Assembly: GCA_027488255.1 (NCBI GenBank)
Contig: JAIYBZ010000035.1
Location: forward strand, 1-64,000
Length of the DNA: 64,000 nt
Origin: Comamonadaceae bacterium
GTDB lineage: Bacteria; Pseudomonadota; Gammaproteobacteria; Burkholderiales; Burkholderiaceae_C
Reading direction: 5' to 3'
Under the pieces are notes generated by a model that was not told the DNA's origin, did not search any database, and saw nothing but the letters and a program-made list of their open reading frames with translations. Positions 1 through 7,941 of the stretch are shown here, piece after piece. Position numbers and translations under genes: made by a program. Each line of letters starts with the position of its first letter. Positions within the stretch are counted from its first letter, which is position 1.

Positions 1-76
1 CTCAGGACTCAGGACTCAGGACTCAGGACTCAGGACTCAGGACTCAGGACTCAGGACTCAGGACTCAGGACTCAGG
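1..76. repeat. Heptanucleotide tandem array (CTCAGGA)n
   Basis: The unit CTCAGGA is repeated perfectly for ten full copies plus six bases. The array is cut by the window edge, so the true copy number is unknown. It ends 13 bases before the ATG of the sugar dehydratase gene. Because 7 is not a multiple of 3, all three forward frames read the same heptapeptide cycle (LRTQDSG) with no stop. The downstream reading frame therefore stays open through the array. Perfect short repeats like this are prone to slippage. Confidence 0.97.
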
Positions 77-89
77 TGGATTTCACATC

Positions 90-2153
90 ATGGGTGAAAT
101 CATGATGCGAACGCTGAGCCGTTTGGCCGCCCCGGCATTGGCCTTGCCGCGCACAGTGAAGCGGGGAATGGTGCTGGCTCTGGACGCTGCCTTGTGCGTG
201 TTGACGGTCTGGCTGGCGTTTTACCTGCGCTTGGGCGAGTGGGTGTCTTTGGCAGGGGCGGCCTTCTCCGCTGTGGTGGCTTCGGTGGTGCTGGCGCTGC
301 CAGTTTTCATCACCTCGGGCTTGTACAGGGCGATCTTTCGCTACAGCGGGTTGCCAGCCATGGTGGCGGTGGCAAGAGCCATGGTGCTGTACGGCATAGC
401 ATTTGCAGCCATTTTTACGTTCTGGGGTGTGGAGGGCGTTCCCCGAACAGTGGGCTTGATTCAGCCCATGTTGCTGCTGTTGTTGGTAGGCGCTTCGCGT
501 GCCGCTGCTCGGGTCTGGCTGGGCGGCCTTTACCACCAGCAACTGCGCAAGGCGGCTTTGCCGCAGGCTCTCATTTATGGTGCAGGCAGTGCAGGCAGGC
601 AACTGGCCTCAGCCATGGCCAATAGCCCAGAAATCCGCGTGGTGGGTTTTCTGGACGATGACGATCGCTTGCATGGCCATGTTCTCAATGGCTTGCCCAT
701 CCACAACCCGAGGGACTTGGCCGAAATCTTGAGCGTGTCGCCGATCACCGACGTGTTGCTGGCACTGCCCAGCGTGTCGCGCCAGCGGCGCAACGACATT
801 CTCAACACCCTGAAACCTCACAAGGTCGCGGTGCGCACTTTGCCGGGTTTGAGCGACATTGCCACGGGCAAGGTGAGCCTGAGCGATGTGCGCGAGCTGG
901 ACATTGACGACCTGTTGGGCCGAGAGCCCGTCAAGCCCAATGGCCTGCTGCTCAACCTCAATACTCACCACAAAACCGTGCTGGTGACGGGTGCAGGCGG
1001 CAGCATTGGAAGCGAGCTGTGCCGCCAGATTCTCAAGACCAACCCCAAGCAGCTGCTGCTGGTGGAGATGAGTGAATTTGCGCTCTACCAGATACACCAG
1101 GAGTTACAGGCACTGTTGGCAGGCGAGCGCCCCAGTGTGACTGAGCCAGGGGAGGGCGAGAGTCAGGTTGTGAATTCCACGCTGGAAGTCGCTGAGTCTA
1201 GTCAATCAGAGATCGAGATCGTCCCCTTGCTGGCCTCGGTATGCGATGAAGTGCGCATGCACGAGATCATGGACACCTGGAAGCCGCACACGGTGTACCA
1301 CGCCGCCGCCTACAAGCATGTGCCTTTGGTGGAGCACAACCCGGCCGAGGGCGTGCGCAACAACGTGTGGGGCACCCGGGTATGCGCCGAAGCCGCCATG
1401 CGCCACAGTGTGCGCAACTTTGTGCTGGTGAGCACCGACAAAGCCGTGCGCCCCACCAACATCATGGGCGCCACCAAGCGCCTGGCCGAGATGGTGCTGC
1501 AAGCCCTGGCCGAGGTGAACGCTGCCGTGGCTGCCCAGGGGGGCAGAGCACCGACGGCCAAAACCACCTTCAGCATGGTCCGCTTTGGCAACGTGCTGGG
1601 CTCCAGCGGCTCGGTGGTGCCACTTTTCCGTGAGCAGATCAAGAGCGGTGGCCCTATCACTCTGACGCATGCCGACATTACCCGCTACTTCATGACCATC
1701 CCGGAGGCGGCGCAGTTGGTGGTCCAGGCTGGGGCCATGGGGCAGGGCGGCGATGTGTTTGTGCTGGACATGGGCCAGCCCGTCAAAATCATCGATCTGG
1801 CTCGCCGCATGGTAGAACTCTCGGGCATGACCGTGCGCGACGAGCTGCACCCCGATGGCGACATTGAACTTACCGTGACTGGCTTGCGCCCAGGGGAAAA
1901 GCTTTATGAAGAGCTGCTGATTGGCGACAACCCCCAGCCGACTCAGCATGCACGCATCATGAAGGCGAACGAGCAGTTCCTGAGCTGGCCGCAACTGGAG
2001 CAAAAGCTCAATGCCTTGAGTATTGCCATGAGCGTGAACGATGTGCCTGTGATTCGCACGATTCTTCAAGACTTGGTCAGCGGCTACCAGCCCACTGGCG
2101 AGGTGGTGGATTGGGTGCATTTGGCTACGCAAATGCGAAGCCGTGGTCAATGA
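90..2153 (+). CDS. Membrane-bound NDP-sugar 4,6-dehydratase (CapD/WbpM/PglF family)
   Basis: The product of about 687 residues belongs to the family that converts UDP-GlcNAc to a 4-keto-6-deoxy sugar for surface polysaccharide or glycan synthesis at the inner membrane. Four hydrophobic segments lie in the first 150 residues. A first Rossmann-like domain (GAGSAGRQ, near residue 165) follows, then the catalytic SDR domain with VTGAGGSIGSE near residue 300. The active-site region reads STDKAVRPTNIMGATK, the Met/Lys type expected of this family. An extra Ser/Glu-rich stretch of about 30 residues (around 350-380) splits the SDR fold at a surface loop. The start at 90 is one of several possible ATGs (102 and 105 are also in frame). 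The frame is open upstream through the heptamer array, so a start beyond the window edge cannot be excluded. Confidence 0.9.
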   Translation: MGEIMMRTLSRLAAPALALPRTVKRGMVLALDAALCVLTVWLAFYLRLGEWVSLAGAAFSAVVASVVLALPVFITSGLYRAIFRYSGLPAMVAVARAMVLYGIAFAAIFTFWGVEGVPRTVGLIQPMLLLLLVGASRAAARVWLGGLYHQQLRKAALPQALIYGAGSAGRQLASAMANSPEIRVVGFLDDDDRLHGHVLNGLPIHNPRDLAEILSVSPITDVLLALPSVSRQRRNDILNTLKPHKVAVRTLPGLSDIATGKVSLSDVRELDIDDLLGREPVKPNGLLLNLNTHHKTVLVTGAGGSIGSELCRQILKTNPKQLLLVEMSEFALYQIHQELQALLAGERPSVTEPGEGESQVVNSTLEVAESSQSEIEIVPLLASVCDEVRMHEIMDTWKPHTVYHAAAYKHVPLVEHNPAEGVRNNVWGTRVCAEAAMRHSVRNFVLVSTDKAVRPTNIMGATKRLAEMVLQALAEVNAAVAAQGGRAPTAKTTFSMVRFGNVLGSSGSVVPLFREQIKSGGPITLTHADITRYFMTIPEAAQLVVQAGAMGQGGDVFVLDMGQPVKIIDLARRMVELSGMTVRDELHPDGDIELTVTGLRPGEKLYEELLIGDNPQPTQHARIMKANEQFLSWPQLEQKLNALSIAMSVNDVPVIRTILQDLVSGYQPTGEVVDWVHLATQMRSRGQ

Positions 2154-2211
2154 GTAGACATGAGACGCTTGATTGACTGAGATCCAGTAAGTTAACTCGC
2201 ATCCAAAGAAA

Positions 2212-2247
2212 AAGCCCCTGCACTCACATGCAGGGGCTTGTCTTTTT
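2212..2247. terminator. Bidirectional Rho-independent terminator
   Basis: An 11-bp perfect stem (2212-2222 with 2229-2239, core GCCCCTGC) with a 6-base loop is followed by a T-rich run on the plus strand. On the minus strand it is followed by TTTTC. It lies between the convergent dehydratase gene and tRNA-Asn and can serve both. Confidence 0.9.
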
Positions 2248-2323
2248 TGGCTCCTCAACCTGGGCTCGAACCAGGGACCTACGGATTAACAGTCCGGCGC
2301 TCTACCGACTGAGCTATTGAGGA
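2248..2323 (-). tRNA. tRNA-Asn (anticodon GTT)
   Basis: The minus strand folds as a complete 76-nt tRNA. The acceptor arm TCCTCAA pairs with TTGAGGA, followed by discriminator G and an encoded CCA. The D-arm AGCTCAGTCGGTAGAGC, the anticodon loop CTGTTAA with anticodon GTT, and a T-loop GGTTCGAGCC are all present. GTT reads asparagine codons. Confidence 0.98.
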
Positions 2324-2333
2324 ATAGCTTTGA

Positions 2334-2339
2334 ATTATA
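2334..2339 (-). promoter_or_regulatory. Probable -10 box of the tRNA-Asn promoter
   Basis: A perfect TATAAT on the minus strand lies 10 nt upstream of the mature tRNA 5' end. No good -35 hexamer was found at 16-18 nt, so only the -10 element is claimed. Confidence 0.55.
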
Positions 2340-2369
2340 GGTCGATTTTTGGCCTGTTTTGAGAGGAGA

Positions 2370-2394
2370 GGCAAGATTTTTTCAAAAACTTGCC
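2370..2394 (-). terminator. Weak inverted repeat after the thiamine salvage operon
   Basis: GGCAAG and CTTGCC flank an A/T-rich centre just downstream of the cytX stop codon. It could end the leftward thi operon. It lacks a clear U-run on the minus strand, so the assignment is weak. Confidence 0.3.
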
Positions 2395-2410
2395 TGCATC
2401 TTTCTTGCGC

Positions 2411-3718
2411 TTAATTGGCAGCCACTTTTGGCATCGATGGGCGTGTGGCCATGGCCAGCACAAAGGTGAAGATCAGGCTGGGAATGGCCGCGCCCCATTG
2501 GGGTGTCAGTTGCGCCGAGGTGTGAAACACCGCGATGCCCGAGATCCAAATGCCGGCGGCCAACACATCCACGCGTTTGCCGGAATGAACCGGGTTGGTG
2601 GGGTCAGTGGTGATGACGGCACCGCTGCACAAGCGGCCCAAGATGACGCCGTAAAGCGGCACAAAGATCGAGCTCAGCATCAACAAGAAGGGCTCGAGGC
2701 TGTGCATGGGCAAGACCATGGCCAAGGAGGTGCAAAAGGCCGCGATCAGCATGCCCCAGCGGCGCAACGACCAGGCCGAGTACAAGCTGCGCGACGACAC
2801 TGCGCCCGAGTACACGTCGCCATAAGCGTTGTCCAGTTCATCCAGCAAGATGAGGCCCAGGGCCAGCAAGCCGCCTTGTGCCAACAGCAAGGCCGCCACC
2901 AAGTCGGTGCCGGGCTCAGACACACTGGCCACCAGCACGCCGAGGGTGTAGCACCAGGTGTTGGCCAGCGCATATCCGAGCCACGTGCCGCGCAAGGTGC
3001 TGCGGCCCGATGTGCCGTGGCGTGCGAAATCGGCCACCAAGGGCAGCCACGAGATGGGCATGGCCATGACCAAATCGACTGCCGACAGCATGCTCATGGC
3101 CCCAGTGCCCGGGCGTGCCAGCAGCGCGTCCAAGCCCTGTTGTTGGGCCACGCCCACAAAATGCCAGCTCAGCCACAGCAGTGACAAGATCACCAAGGGC
3201 AGACCAAAGCGGCTGACAAACCGGCGCACCAGGGTGAGCATCGAGCCGGTCATGAGCAAAATCAAAATGCCGCCCCACAACAAGGTGGTCCAAACGGTAG
3301 AGAGCTCCACACCAAAGGCTTTTTGCGTGATGGCTTGGGTGCCCTCGCGCATGACCACCAGCTCAAAGGTGGTCCAGCCCACCAATTGCACGATGTTCAG
3401 CATGACGGGCAGTTTGGCAAACGATTGGCCGTAAACATGGTGAATCAGGCCCGCGCTGGTCAGCCCCGTTTCGCAACCGATTTTGGCGACCCATGCCAGC
3501 AAGCCCGCGCCGATGAGGGAGCCCATTACGATGGCCAGCAATGCGTCGCGCGTGCCCATGGCAGGCACCAAATAAGAGCCCACCTGCATGACCAGCAGGC
3601 CCACGCCCAAGCTGAACCAGAGCGAAGCGTGCGAAAGGCCTGTGAAAACCCGATCGTTGGGATTGACGGGCGAGAGGGGGTTGGGATCAATGGAGGGTTG
3701 GGTGTTTTGCTCAGACAT
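2411..3718 (-). CDS. cytX: Hydroxymethylpyrimidine/cytosine permease (CytX-like, NCS1 family)
   Basis: A 435-residue membrane protein with about twelve hydrophobic segments. It matches the purine-cytosine permease (NCS1) family: an N-terminal soluble segment is followed by SLWFSLGVGLLVMQVGSYLV, and the chain ends in a short polar tail. It is the last gene of a riboswitch-led operon, 10 nt after thiD. The family member found in that context is CytX, which imports the thiamine pyrimidine HMP. Substrate assignment rests on this context, and a general cytosine or purine permease is the alternative. The ATG at 3718 is the only start that fits the family. Confidence 0.8.
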   Translation of the reverse strand: MSEQNTQPSIDPNPLSPVNPNDRVFTGLSHASLWFSLGVGLLVMQVGSYLVPAMGTRDALLAIVMGSLIGAGLLAWVAKIGCETGLTSAGLIHHVYGQSFAKLPVMLNIVQLVGWTTFELVVMREGTQAITQKAFGVELSTVWTTLLWGGILILLMTGSMLTLVRRFVSRFGLPLVILSLLWLSWHFVGVAQQQGLDALLARPGTGAMSMLSAVDLVMAMPISWLPLVADFARHGTSGRSTLRGTWLGYALANTWCYTLGVLVASVSEPGTDLVAALLLAQGGLLALGLILLDELDNAYGDVYSGAVSSRSLYSAWSLRRWGMLIAAFCTSLAMVLPMHSLEPFLLMLSSIFVPLYGVILGRLCSGAVITTDPTNPVHSGKRVDVLAAGIWISGIAVFHTSAQLTPQWGAAIPSLIFTFVLAMATRPSMPKVAAN

Positions 3719-3728
3719 GGCGATGCGA

Positions 3729-4571
3729 TCAAAGAGAAATGAGTTGCATGGGGCGCGGCGCGGCGCCGTGGTTCAAGGGGCCACTGCCATGGCCGGTGCG
3801 CACATGGGCTGATGCGGTCAGGGCGGCTCTGACGTAAGCGTGACCTGCCCGAACGGCCTCGGGCAAGGCATGGCCCAAGGCCAAGTGCGCTGCGATGGCC
3901 GACGACAGTGTGCAGCCGGTGCCATGCGTGTTGGGGCTGGCGATGCGGGGCGCGCGCATCCAGAAAGACTCACCGCTGCGGCTGAGGAACAAGTCGCTGA
4001 CCGTCTCGCCCGCCATGTGGCCGCCTTTCAGCAACACGGCTTGGGCGCCTTTGTCCAGCAGCTCTTTCGCGGCGGTTTCGATGTCGTTTTCGTTTTGCAG
4101 TGGGCGGCCCACCAGCAGGGCGGCTTCGTCCAGATTGGGCGTGATCAAGTCGGCTTGGGCAAAGAGTTGGCGCACCAACTCGGCCACGGCATCGGGGCTG
4201 ATGAGCACCGCGCCGCTCGTGGCCACCATCACCGGGTCAAGCACGATGCGCTTCAGTTGATGCCGCGCGATGGCCTCCGTGACGGCTTGCACCACCTCCA
4301 CCGAGTGCAGCATGCCGATTTTGGTGGCGTGTACGCCGATGTCTTCCACCACGGCGTCAATTTGGTCGAGCAACATGGCTGGGGGCACGCCATGAATGGC
4401 GCGCACGCCTTGTGTGTTTTGGGCCGTGAGGGCGGTGATGGCGGTCATGCCAAAGCAGCCCAGTGCGGCAAAGGTTTTGAGGTCGGCTTGGATGCCTGCG
4501 CCGCCGCCGCTGTCTGAGCCCGCAATGGACAAGACGCGCGGAAATTCGTGGGTGAAAGGAGCCGTGCTCAT
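3729..4571 (-). CDS. thiD: Hydroxymethylpyrimidine/phosphomethylpyrimidine kinase ThiD
   Basis: The enzyme phosphorylates HMP and HMP-P to HMP-PP in the cytoplasm for thiamine synthesis. The family signatures [19 protein letters not shown] near the N-terminus and the C-terminal [18 protein letters not shown] (nucleotide/anion hole) are intact, and the length of about 280 residues is normal. The ATG at 4571 is chosen. A GTG at 4577 overlaps the thiE stop as GTGA and would add two residues. The near-overlap with thiE indicates translational coupling. Its product is joined with hydroxyethylthiazole phosphate by ThiE. Confidence 0.93.
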   Translation of the reverse strand: MSTAPFTHEFPRVLSIAGSDSGGGAGIQADLKTFAALGCFGMTAITALTAQNTQGVRAIHGVPPAMLLDQIDAVVEDIGVHATKIGMLHSVEVVQAVTEAIARHQLKRIVLDPVMVATSGAVLISPDAVAELVRQLFAQADLITPNLDEAALLVGRPLQNENDIETAAKELLDKGAQAVLLKGGHMAGETVSDLFLSRSGESFWMRAPRIASPNTHGTGCTLSSAIAAHLALGHALPEAVRAGHAYVRAALTASAHVRTGHGSGPLNHGAAPRPMQLISL

Positions 4572-4573
4572 GG

Positions 4574-5296
4574 TCACTGGTGGCTTTCTACGTTGTGAGC
4601 TGCAAGATGGCCTGGTGTTGGTTGTTGAACTTGCGATGGATGCTGATCTTGCGCCTCAAAGTGGGCCAAGCTGATGGCCTTTAGTTGCGCTGCGGCTTGC
4701 TGTGGGTTGTCGGCCGAGCAAATGGCACTGACCACGGCCAAGCCCTCAGCGCCGGCTTGCAAAACGGGCAGGGCATTGCCCGCGTTGATGCCCCCAATGG
4801 CCACCAGCGGCAGCGAGGTCATTTGCTTGATACGGCGCAGACCGTCCAAGCCCCAAGGGGCTTGGGTGTCGGTTTTGGTGGGCGTAGCAAACACCGGGCT
4901 CACGCCCAAATAGTCCACCGGCAGTTGTGCAGCTTGTTGAACATGGTCCATGTTTTCGACCGACCAACCGATGAACATATGGGCCGGCAAGAGGCGCCGT
5001 GCATGCGTCACGGGCATATCGCTTTGGCCCAAGTGCACCCCTTCGGCGCCACAGGCCAGCGCCACATCGATGCGGTCGTTGATGACCAAGGGCACGCGGG
5101 TGGGCAACAGCACTTGCTTGATGGCGAGTGCCAGGTCTAAAAAGTCGCGCGTGCCCATGGTTTTTTCGCGCAGTTGCACGCAACTCACCCCGCCCTCAAC
5201 GGCGGCCTTGACCACCTCGGTCAAGGGCCGCCCTTTAGACAGGGTGCTGTCGGTCACCAAATAAACGCGCAGGCAATCGCTTTGAAAGACCGTCAT
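4574..5296 (-). CDS. thiE: Thiamine-phosphate synthase ThiE
   Basis: A TIM-barrel enzyme of 240 residues that couples HMP-PP with HET-P to give thiamine monophosphate. Visible signatures are [17 protein letters not shown] (diphosphate and metal site), [34 protein letters not shown], and [10 protein letters not shown] with an anion-binding glycine turn. The C-terminal tail after about residue 215 is Gln/His-rich and not part of the fold. It lies 45 nt after thiM and overlaps the thiD start region. Confidence 0.93.
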   Translation of the reverse strand: MTVFQSDCLRVYLVTDSTLSKGRPLTEVVKAAVEGGVSCVQLREKTMGTRDFLDLALAIKQVLLPTRVPLVINDRIDVALACGAEGVHLGQSDMPVTHARRLLPAHMFIGWSVENMDHVQQAAQLPVDYLGVSPVFATPTKTDTQAPWGLDGLRRIKQMTSLPLVAIGGINAGNALPVLQAGAEGLAVVSAICSADNPQQAAAQLKAISLAHFEAQDQHPSQVQQPTPGHLAAHNVESHQ

Positions 5297-5341
5297 GGTT
5301 GTCGTCCAGTGCGTGGGGTGTCAGTGCCGCCGCAACGGGCC

Positions 5342-6184
5342 TCAGATCAAGGCGGTTTGCAGTTTCACCCGCGAGGTGAAGGTGGCTTCGTCCAGCAACT
5401 GCAATTCGTCCAGCAACAAGGCCGCCATGCTGCCCACGCCTTGGCGCGCGGCTTGGGCTTTTTCAGCCGCCACTTCGCCAGCCACACTCATCAAGGCCAT
5501 GGCCGAGGTGGTGGCGCGCCAAGCATCGGGCTGCACCGCACAGAATGCGCCGATCAGTGCAGTGGACGAGCAGCCCACGCCGGTGATTTTGGTCATCCAG
5601 ACGTGGCCGTTGGACAATCGCGCCCAACGCTTGTGGGCATCCAAAATGTGGTCGGTTTCCCCGCTGACACACACCGTGCCTTGGGTGCGCGCGGTCAAGG
5701 CTTGGGCCGCGCCCAAGGCGTCGTTGGCACTGGCGCTGCTGTCCACACCGCGGGTTTGAATAGCGGCGTTGGCGGTGCTCATGATCTCCGAGCCGTTGCC
5801 GCGGATCACGCTGGGGTGGGCCACTGCGAGCAACTCGTTCAAAGTTTGGTTGCGGTAGGGCGTGGCGCCTGCGCCCACCGGGTCTAGCACGGTGGGGATG
5901 CCCCGTTGTTGGGCTGCGGCCAAGGCCACTTTCATGCTGTCAACCCAATAGGGCTCGAGCGTACCGATGTTCAGCACCAAAGATTGGGCAATGCCCACCA
6001 TGGCTTTGACTTCTTCGTGCGCATGCGCCATGACGGGCGAGGCACCAGCCGCCAACAAGACGTTGGCGTTCAGGTTCATGACCACAAAGTTGGTGATGCT
6101 GTGCACCAAAGGCGACTGGGTGCGGACGGCGTGAATGTCGTGCCACAAGTCTTGGGCGGTGAGTTGGTGCGGGTGGTTTGCCAT
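5342..6184 (-). CDS. thiM: Hydroxyethylthiazole kinase ThiM
   Basis: ThiM phosphorylates salvaged thiazole alcohol (HET). The 280-residue chain carries the family motifs [55 protein letters not shown] and [15 protein letters not shown] (catalytic Cys in the anion hole). The start at 6184 (MANHPHQL) is chosen because AAGGAA lies 8 nt upstream. A longer frame would run back towards the riboswitch. It is the first gene of the salvage operon. No thiC, thiG or thiO is present, so this locus salvages rather than makes both halves. Confidence 0.93.
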   Translation of the reverse strand: MANHPHQLTAQDLWHDIHAVRTQSPLVHSITNFVVMNLNANVLLAAGASPVMAHAHEEVKAMVGIAQSLVLNIGTLEPYWVDSMKVALAAAQQRGIPTVLDPVGAGATPYRNQTLNELLAVAHPSVIRGNGSEIMSTANAAIQTRGVDSSASANDALGAAQALTARTQGTVCVSGETDHILDAHKRWARLSNGHVWMTKITGVGCSSTALIGAFCAVQPDAWRATTSAMALMSVAGEVAAEKAQAARQGVGSMAALLLDELQLLDEATFTSRVKLQTALI

Positions 6185-6273
6185 GCTGTTTTCCTTGTAG
6201 CAATGGCAGGTCGGCTGGCCGGGAACGGGGGACACACGAGGCCAGAGGCTCGAGGTGCCACGTTCTTTTGAAC

Positions 6274-6357
6274 GAGCTTCCCTGCGCGAGGATTACCTCA
6301 ATCAGGTTCAAAGGGACTTTCTCAGTCTAGGACCTCACGGTCTTCAACACCCCTAGC
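6274..6357 (-). promoter_or_regulatory. TPP riboswitch (THI element)
   Basis: Read on the minus strand, the conserved aptamer landmarks occur in order: CTAGGGGTG, CTGAGAAAGTCCC, AACCTGAT, GAGGTAATCCTCGCG and CAGGGAAGC. These match the TPP-sensing THI box, with CTGAGA and ACCTGAT as the pyrimidine-sensor landmarks. A small hairpin with arms CGTTC/GAACG (6261-6274) directly follows and may be part of the expression platform. No U-run follows it, so translational control of thiM is more likely than termination. The aptamer begins only about 33 nt after the stop of the upstream reductase gene. Confidence 0.95.
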
Positions 6358-6390
6358 GAATGCGCCACAAGCCGTGGCGCGAACGAGATT

Positions 6391-7464
6391 CTAGGCGATG
6401 CCCAGTCGTTGGTGCAGCAGCGTGGACGTTGTCGTGTATTGCAGCAGGGTTTTTTCTTCGGGGCGCAACAAAGCCACGGCGCCAAAGGCGGCCAGTGTGG
6501 CCTCGTGAAAACCACACAGGATGAGTTTCTTTTTGCCGGGGTAGGTGTTGATGTCGCCCACCGCAAAAATGCCGGGTTCAGAGGTGGCAAAGGTTTCGGT
6601 ATTCACCACCAGCTGTTTGCGGGCCATGGCCAAGCCCCATTGCGCCACGGGACCCAGTTTGGGCGACAGGCCCAGACAGGTTTGCAGCACCTCCAAGCTC
6701 AGCCACTCGGTTTCGCCTTGGGGGTTGAGCAGTTCCAGCGCTTGTAATCGGCCAGACTCAGCCCGCAAGCCGGTGGGCTGGCCGGCCACAAAGCGCATGC
6801 GCCCCGCGCTGCAGGCCTGTCGCATCTGGGCCACCCGCTCTGGGGCCGCACTGAATTGGTCGCGCCGGTGCAACAGCGTCACACTGGCCGCCGCATGTGG
6901 GCCTGTGCAAGCTTCGAGGCAGATTTGCAAGGCCGAGTCGCTGTCGCCGGCCACCACCAAATGCCGACCGGTCCAAGGCGAGGCGTGATCGGGTTGCGCG
7001 AGCTCTAAGGGGTCAAGGGGCGCTGCGGTTTCAAAGAAAACCTGTGAGCCCTCAAAAGCCTCCAAACCCTCAACGCCCAAACGGCGCGGTACAAAAGCGC
7101 CCACGCCCGCCGCAATGAACACGGTCGAGGCTACAAAAGACAAGCCCGTTGCGGTGCTGAGCCGAAAGCGTTGGTCGGGCTGGCGCGCAAGGTGGCTCAC
7201 TTGCTGCCCCAGGTGGAATACGGGCTGAAACGGGGCAATTTGCAGTTGCAGGCGCTCGATCAGTTCGCGCCCGGTGCAATACGGGATGCCGGGAATGTCA
7301 TAAATGGGTTTGTCCGCATAGAGCTCGGCGCACTGGCCGCCCACATGGGGCAGGGCATCGACCACATGGCAGCGGATGCCTTGCAGGCCCAGCTGAAACA
7401 CCTGAAACAAGCCGACGGGGCCTGAGCCAATGACCAGCGCTTCGGTGTCGATGGGTGAGGTCAT
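6391..7464 (-). CDS. Ferredoxin--NADP reductase type 2 (thioredoxin-reductase-like)
   Basis: A flavoprotein of 357 residues that moves electrons between NADPH and ferredoxin. It begins with an FAD-binding motif (VIGSGPVGLFQVFQLGLQG) and has the type-2 FNR signature VGGQCAELYADKPIYDIPG, which lacks the CxxC of thioredoxin reductase. A second dinucleotide site is seen around VAGDSDSALQI. The C-terminal FAD motif is GIFAVGDINTYPGKKKLI, followed by HEATLAAFGA. It follows fdxA on the same strand, so FdxA is a natural partner. A terminator hairpin sits 13 nt before its ATG, which suggests separate or attenuated expression. Confidence 0.9.
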   Translation of the reverse strand: MTSPIDTEALVIGSGPVGLFQVFQLGLQGIRCHVVDALPHVGGQCAELYADKPIYDIPGIPYCTGRELIERLQLQIAPFQPVFHLGQQVSHLARQPDQRFRLSTATGLSFVASTVFIAAGVGAFVPRRLGVEGLEAFEGSQVFFETAAPLDPLELAQPDHASPWTGRHLVVAGDSDSALQICLEACTGPHAAASVTLLHRRDQFSAAPERVAQMRQACSAGRMRFVAGQPTGLRAESGRLQALELLNPQGETEWLSLEVLQTCLGLSPKLGPVAQWGLAMARKQLVVNTETFATSEPGIFAVGDINTYPGKKKLILCGFHEATLAAFGAVALLRPEEKTLLQYTTTSTLLHQRLGIA

Positions 7465-7477
7465 GTGGGGTGTTCAG

Positions 7478-7501
7478 AAAAATGGCCGGGAAGACCGGCC
7501 A
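7478..7501 (-). terminator. Rho-independent terminator after fdxA
   Basis: On the minus strand the arms TGGCCGG and CCGGCCA (loop TCTTC) are followed by TTTTT. This is a strong intrinsic terminator between fdxA and the ferredoxin reductase. Its U-run ends 13 nt before the reductase ATG, so it also forms the 5' leader of any transcript that reads through. Confidence 0.85.
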
Positions 7502-7547
7502 ATGTGAAGAGGGGTAAGCGGCTGGACAAAAGCTGCTGCTGAGACGA

Positions 7548-7877
7548 TCAGCGGATCAACTCGCCCAGCTTACCTGTTTTGTCTTTCCACTGGTCGGCAT
7601 CGGCCATGGGGGCTTTGCGTTTGGTGATGCTTTTCCAGCCGGGCAGTTGGGCCAACTCGGCATTCAGCTTGATCATGTGTTGCTGGTCGGCGGGCAGGTC
7701 TTCTTCGGCATAAATCGCGTTCACCGGGCACTCGGGGATGCACACCGCGCAATCGATGCACTCATCGGGGTCGATGGTCAAGAAGTTGGGGCCTTCGCGA
7801 AAGCAATCCACAGGGCAAACGTCCACACAGTCGGTGTATTTGCACTGGATACAAGATTCGGAAACAACGTGGGTCAT
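7548..7877 (-). CDS. fdxA: Seven-iron ferredoxin FdxA
   Basis: A 109-residue 7Fe ferredoxin with one [3Fe-4S] and one [4Fe-4S] cluster. Cysteines C9, C17, C21, C40, C43, C46 and C50 fit the FdxA pattern. The C-terminal extension (WKSITKRKAPMADADQWK) is typical of the proteobacterial 107-110-residue type. The ATG at 7877 is chosen because it gives the family's N-terminus MTHVVSESC. It is the last gene before a terminator in the leftward sulfate-assimilation run, and a ferredoxin reductase follows. A role in feeding CysI or CysH is an inference. Confidence 0.95.
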   Translation of the reverse strand: MTHVVSESCIQCKYTDCVDVCPVDCFREGPNFLTIDPDECIDCAVCIPECPVNAIYAEEDLPADQQHMIKLNAELAQLPGWKSITKRKAPMADADQWKDKTGKLGELIR

Positions 7878-7941
7878 GATGGACTCGGAAAGAGGGGGTC
7901 TGCGCCGCCCGTGCAACGCAAAACCGGGATTTTAATGGAGT

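Noticed and set aside
1-76. CRISPR array
   Set aside because: The units are 7 bp, directly abutting and without spacers, so this is a simple tandem repeat.
1206-2258. A 350-codon minus-strand open frame over the sugar dehydratase gene
   Set aside because: It overlaps a clear SDR gene and runs into the terminator. It has no ribosome site or family motif.
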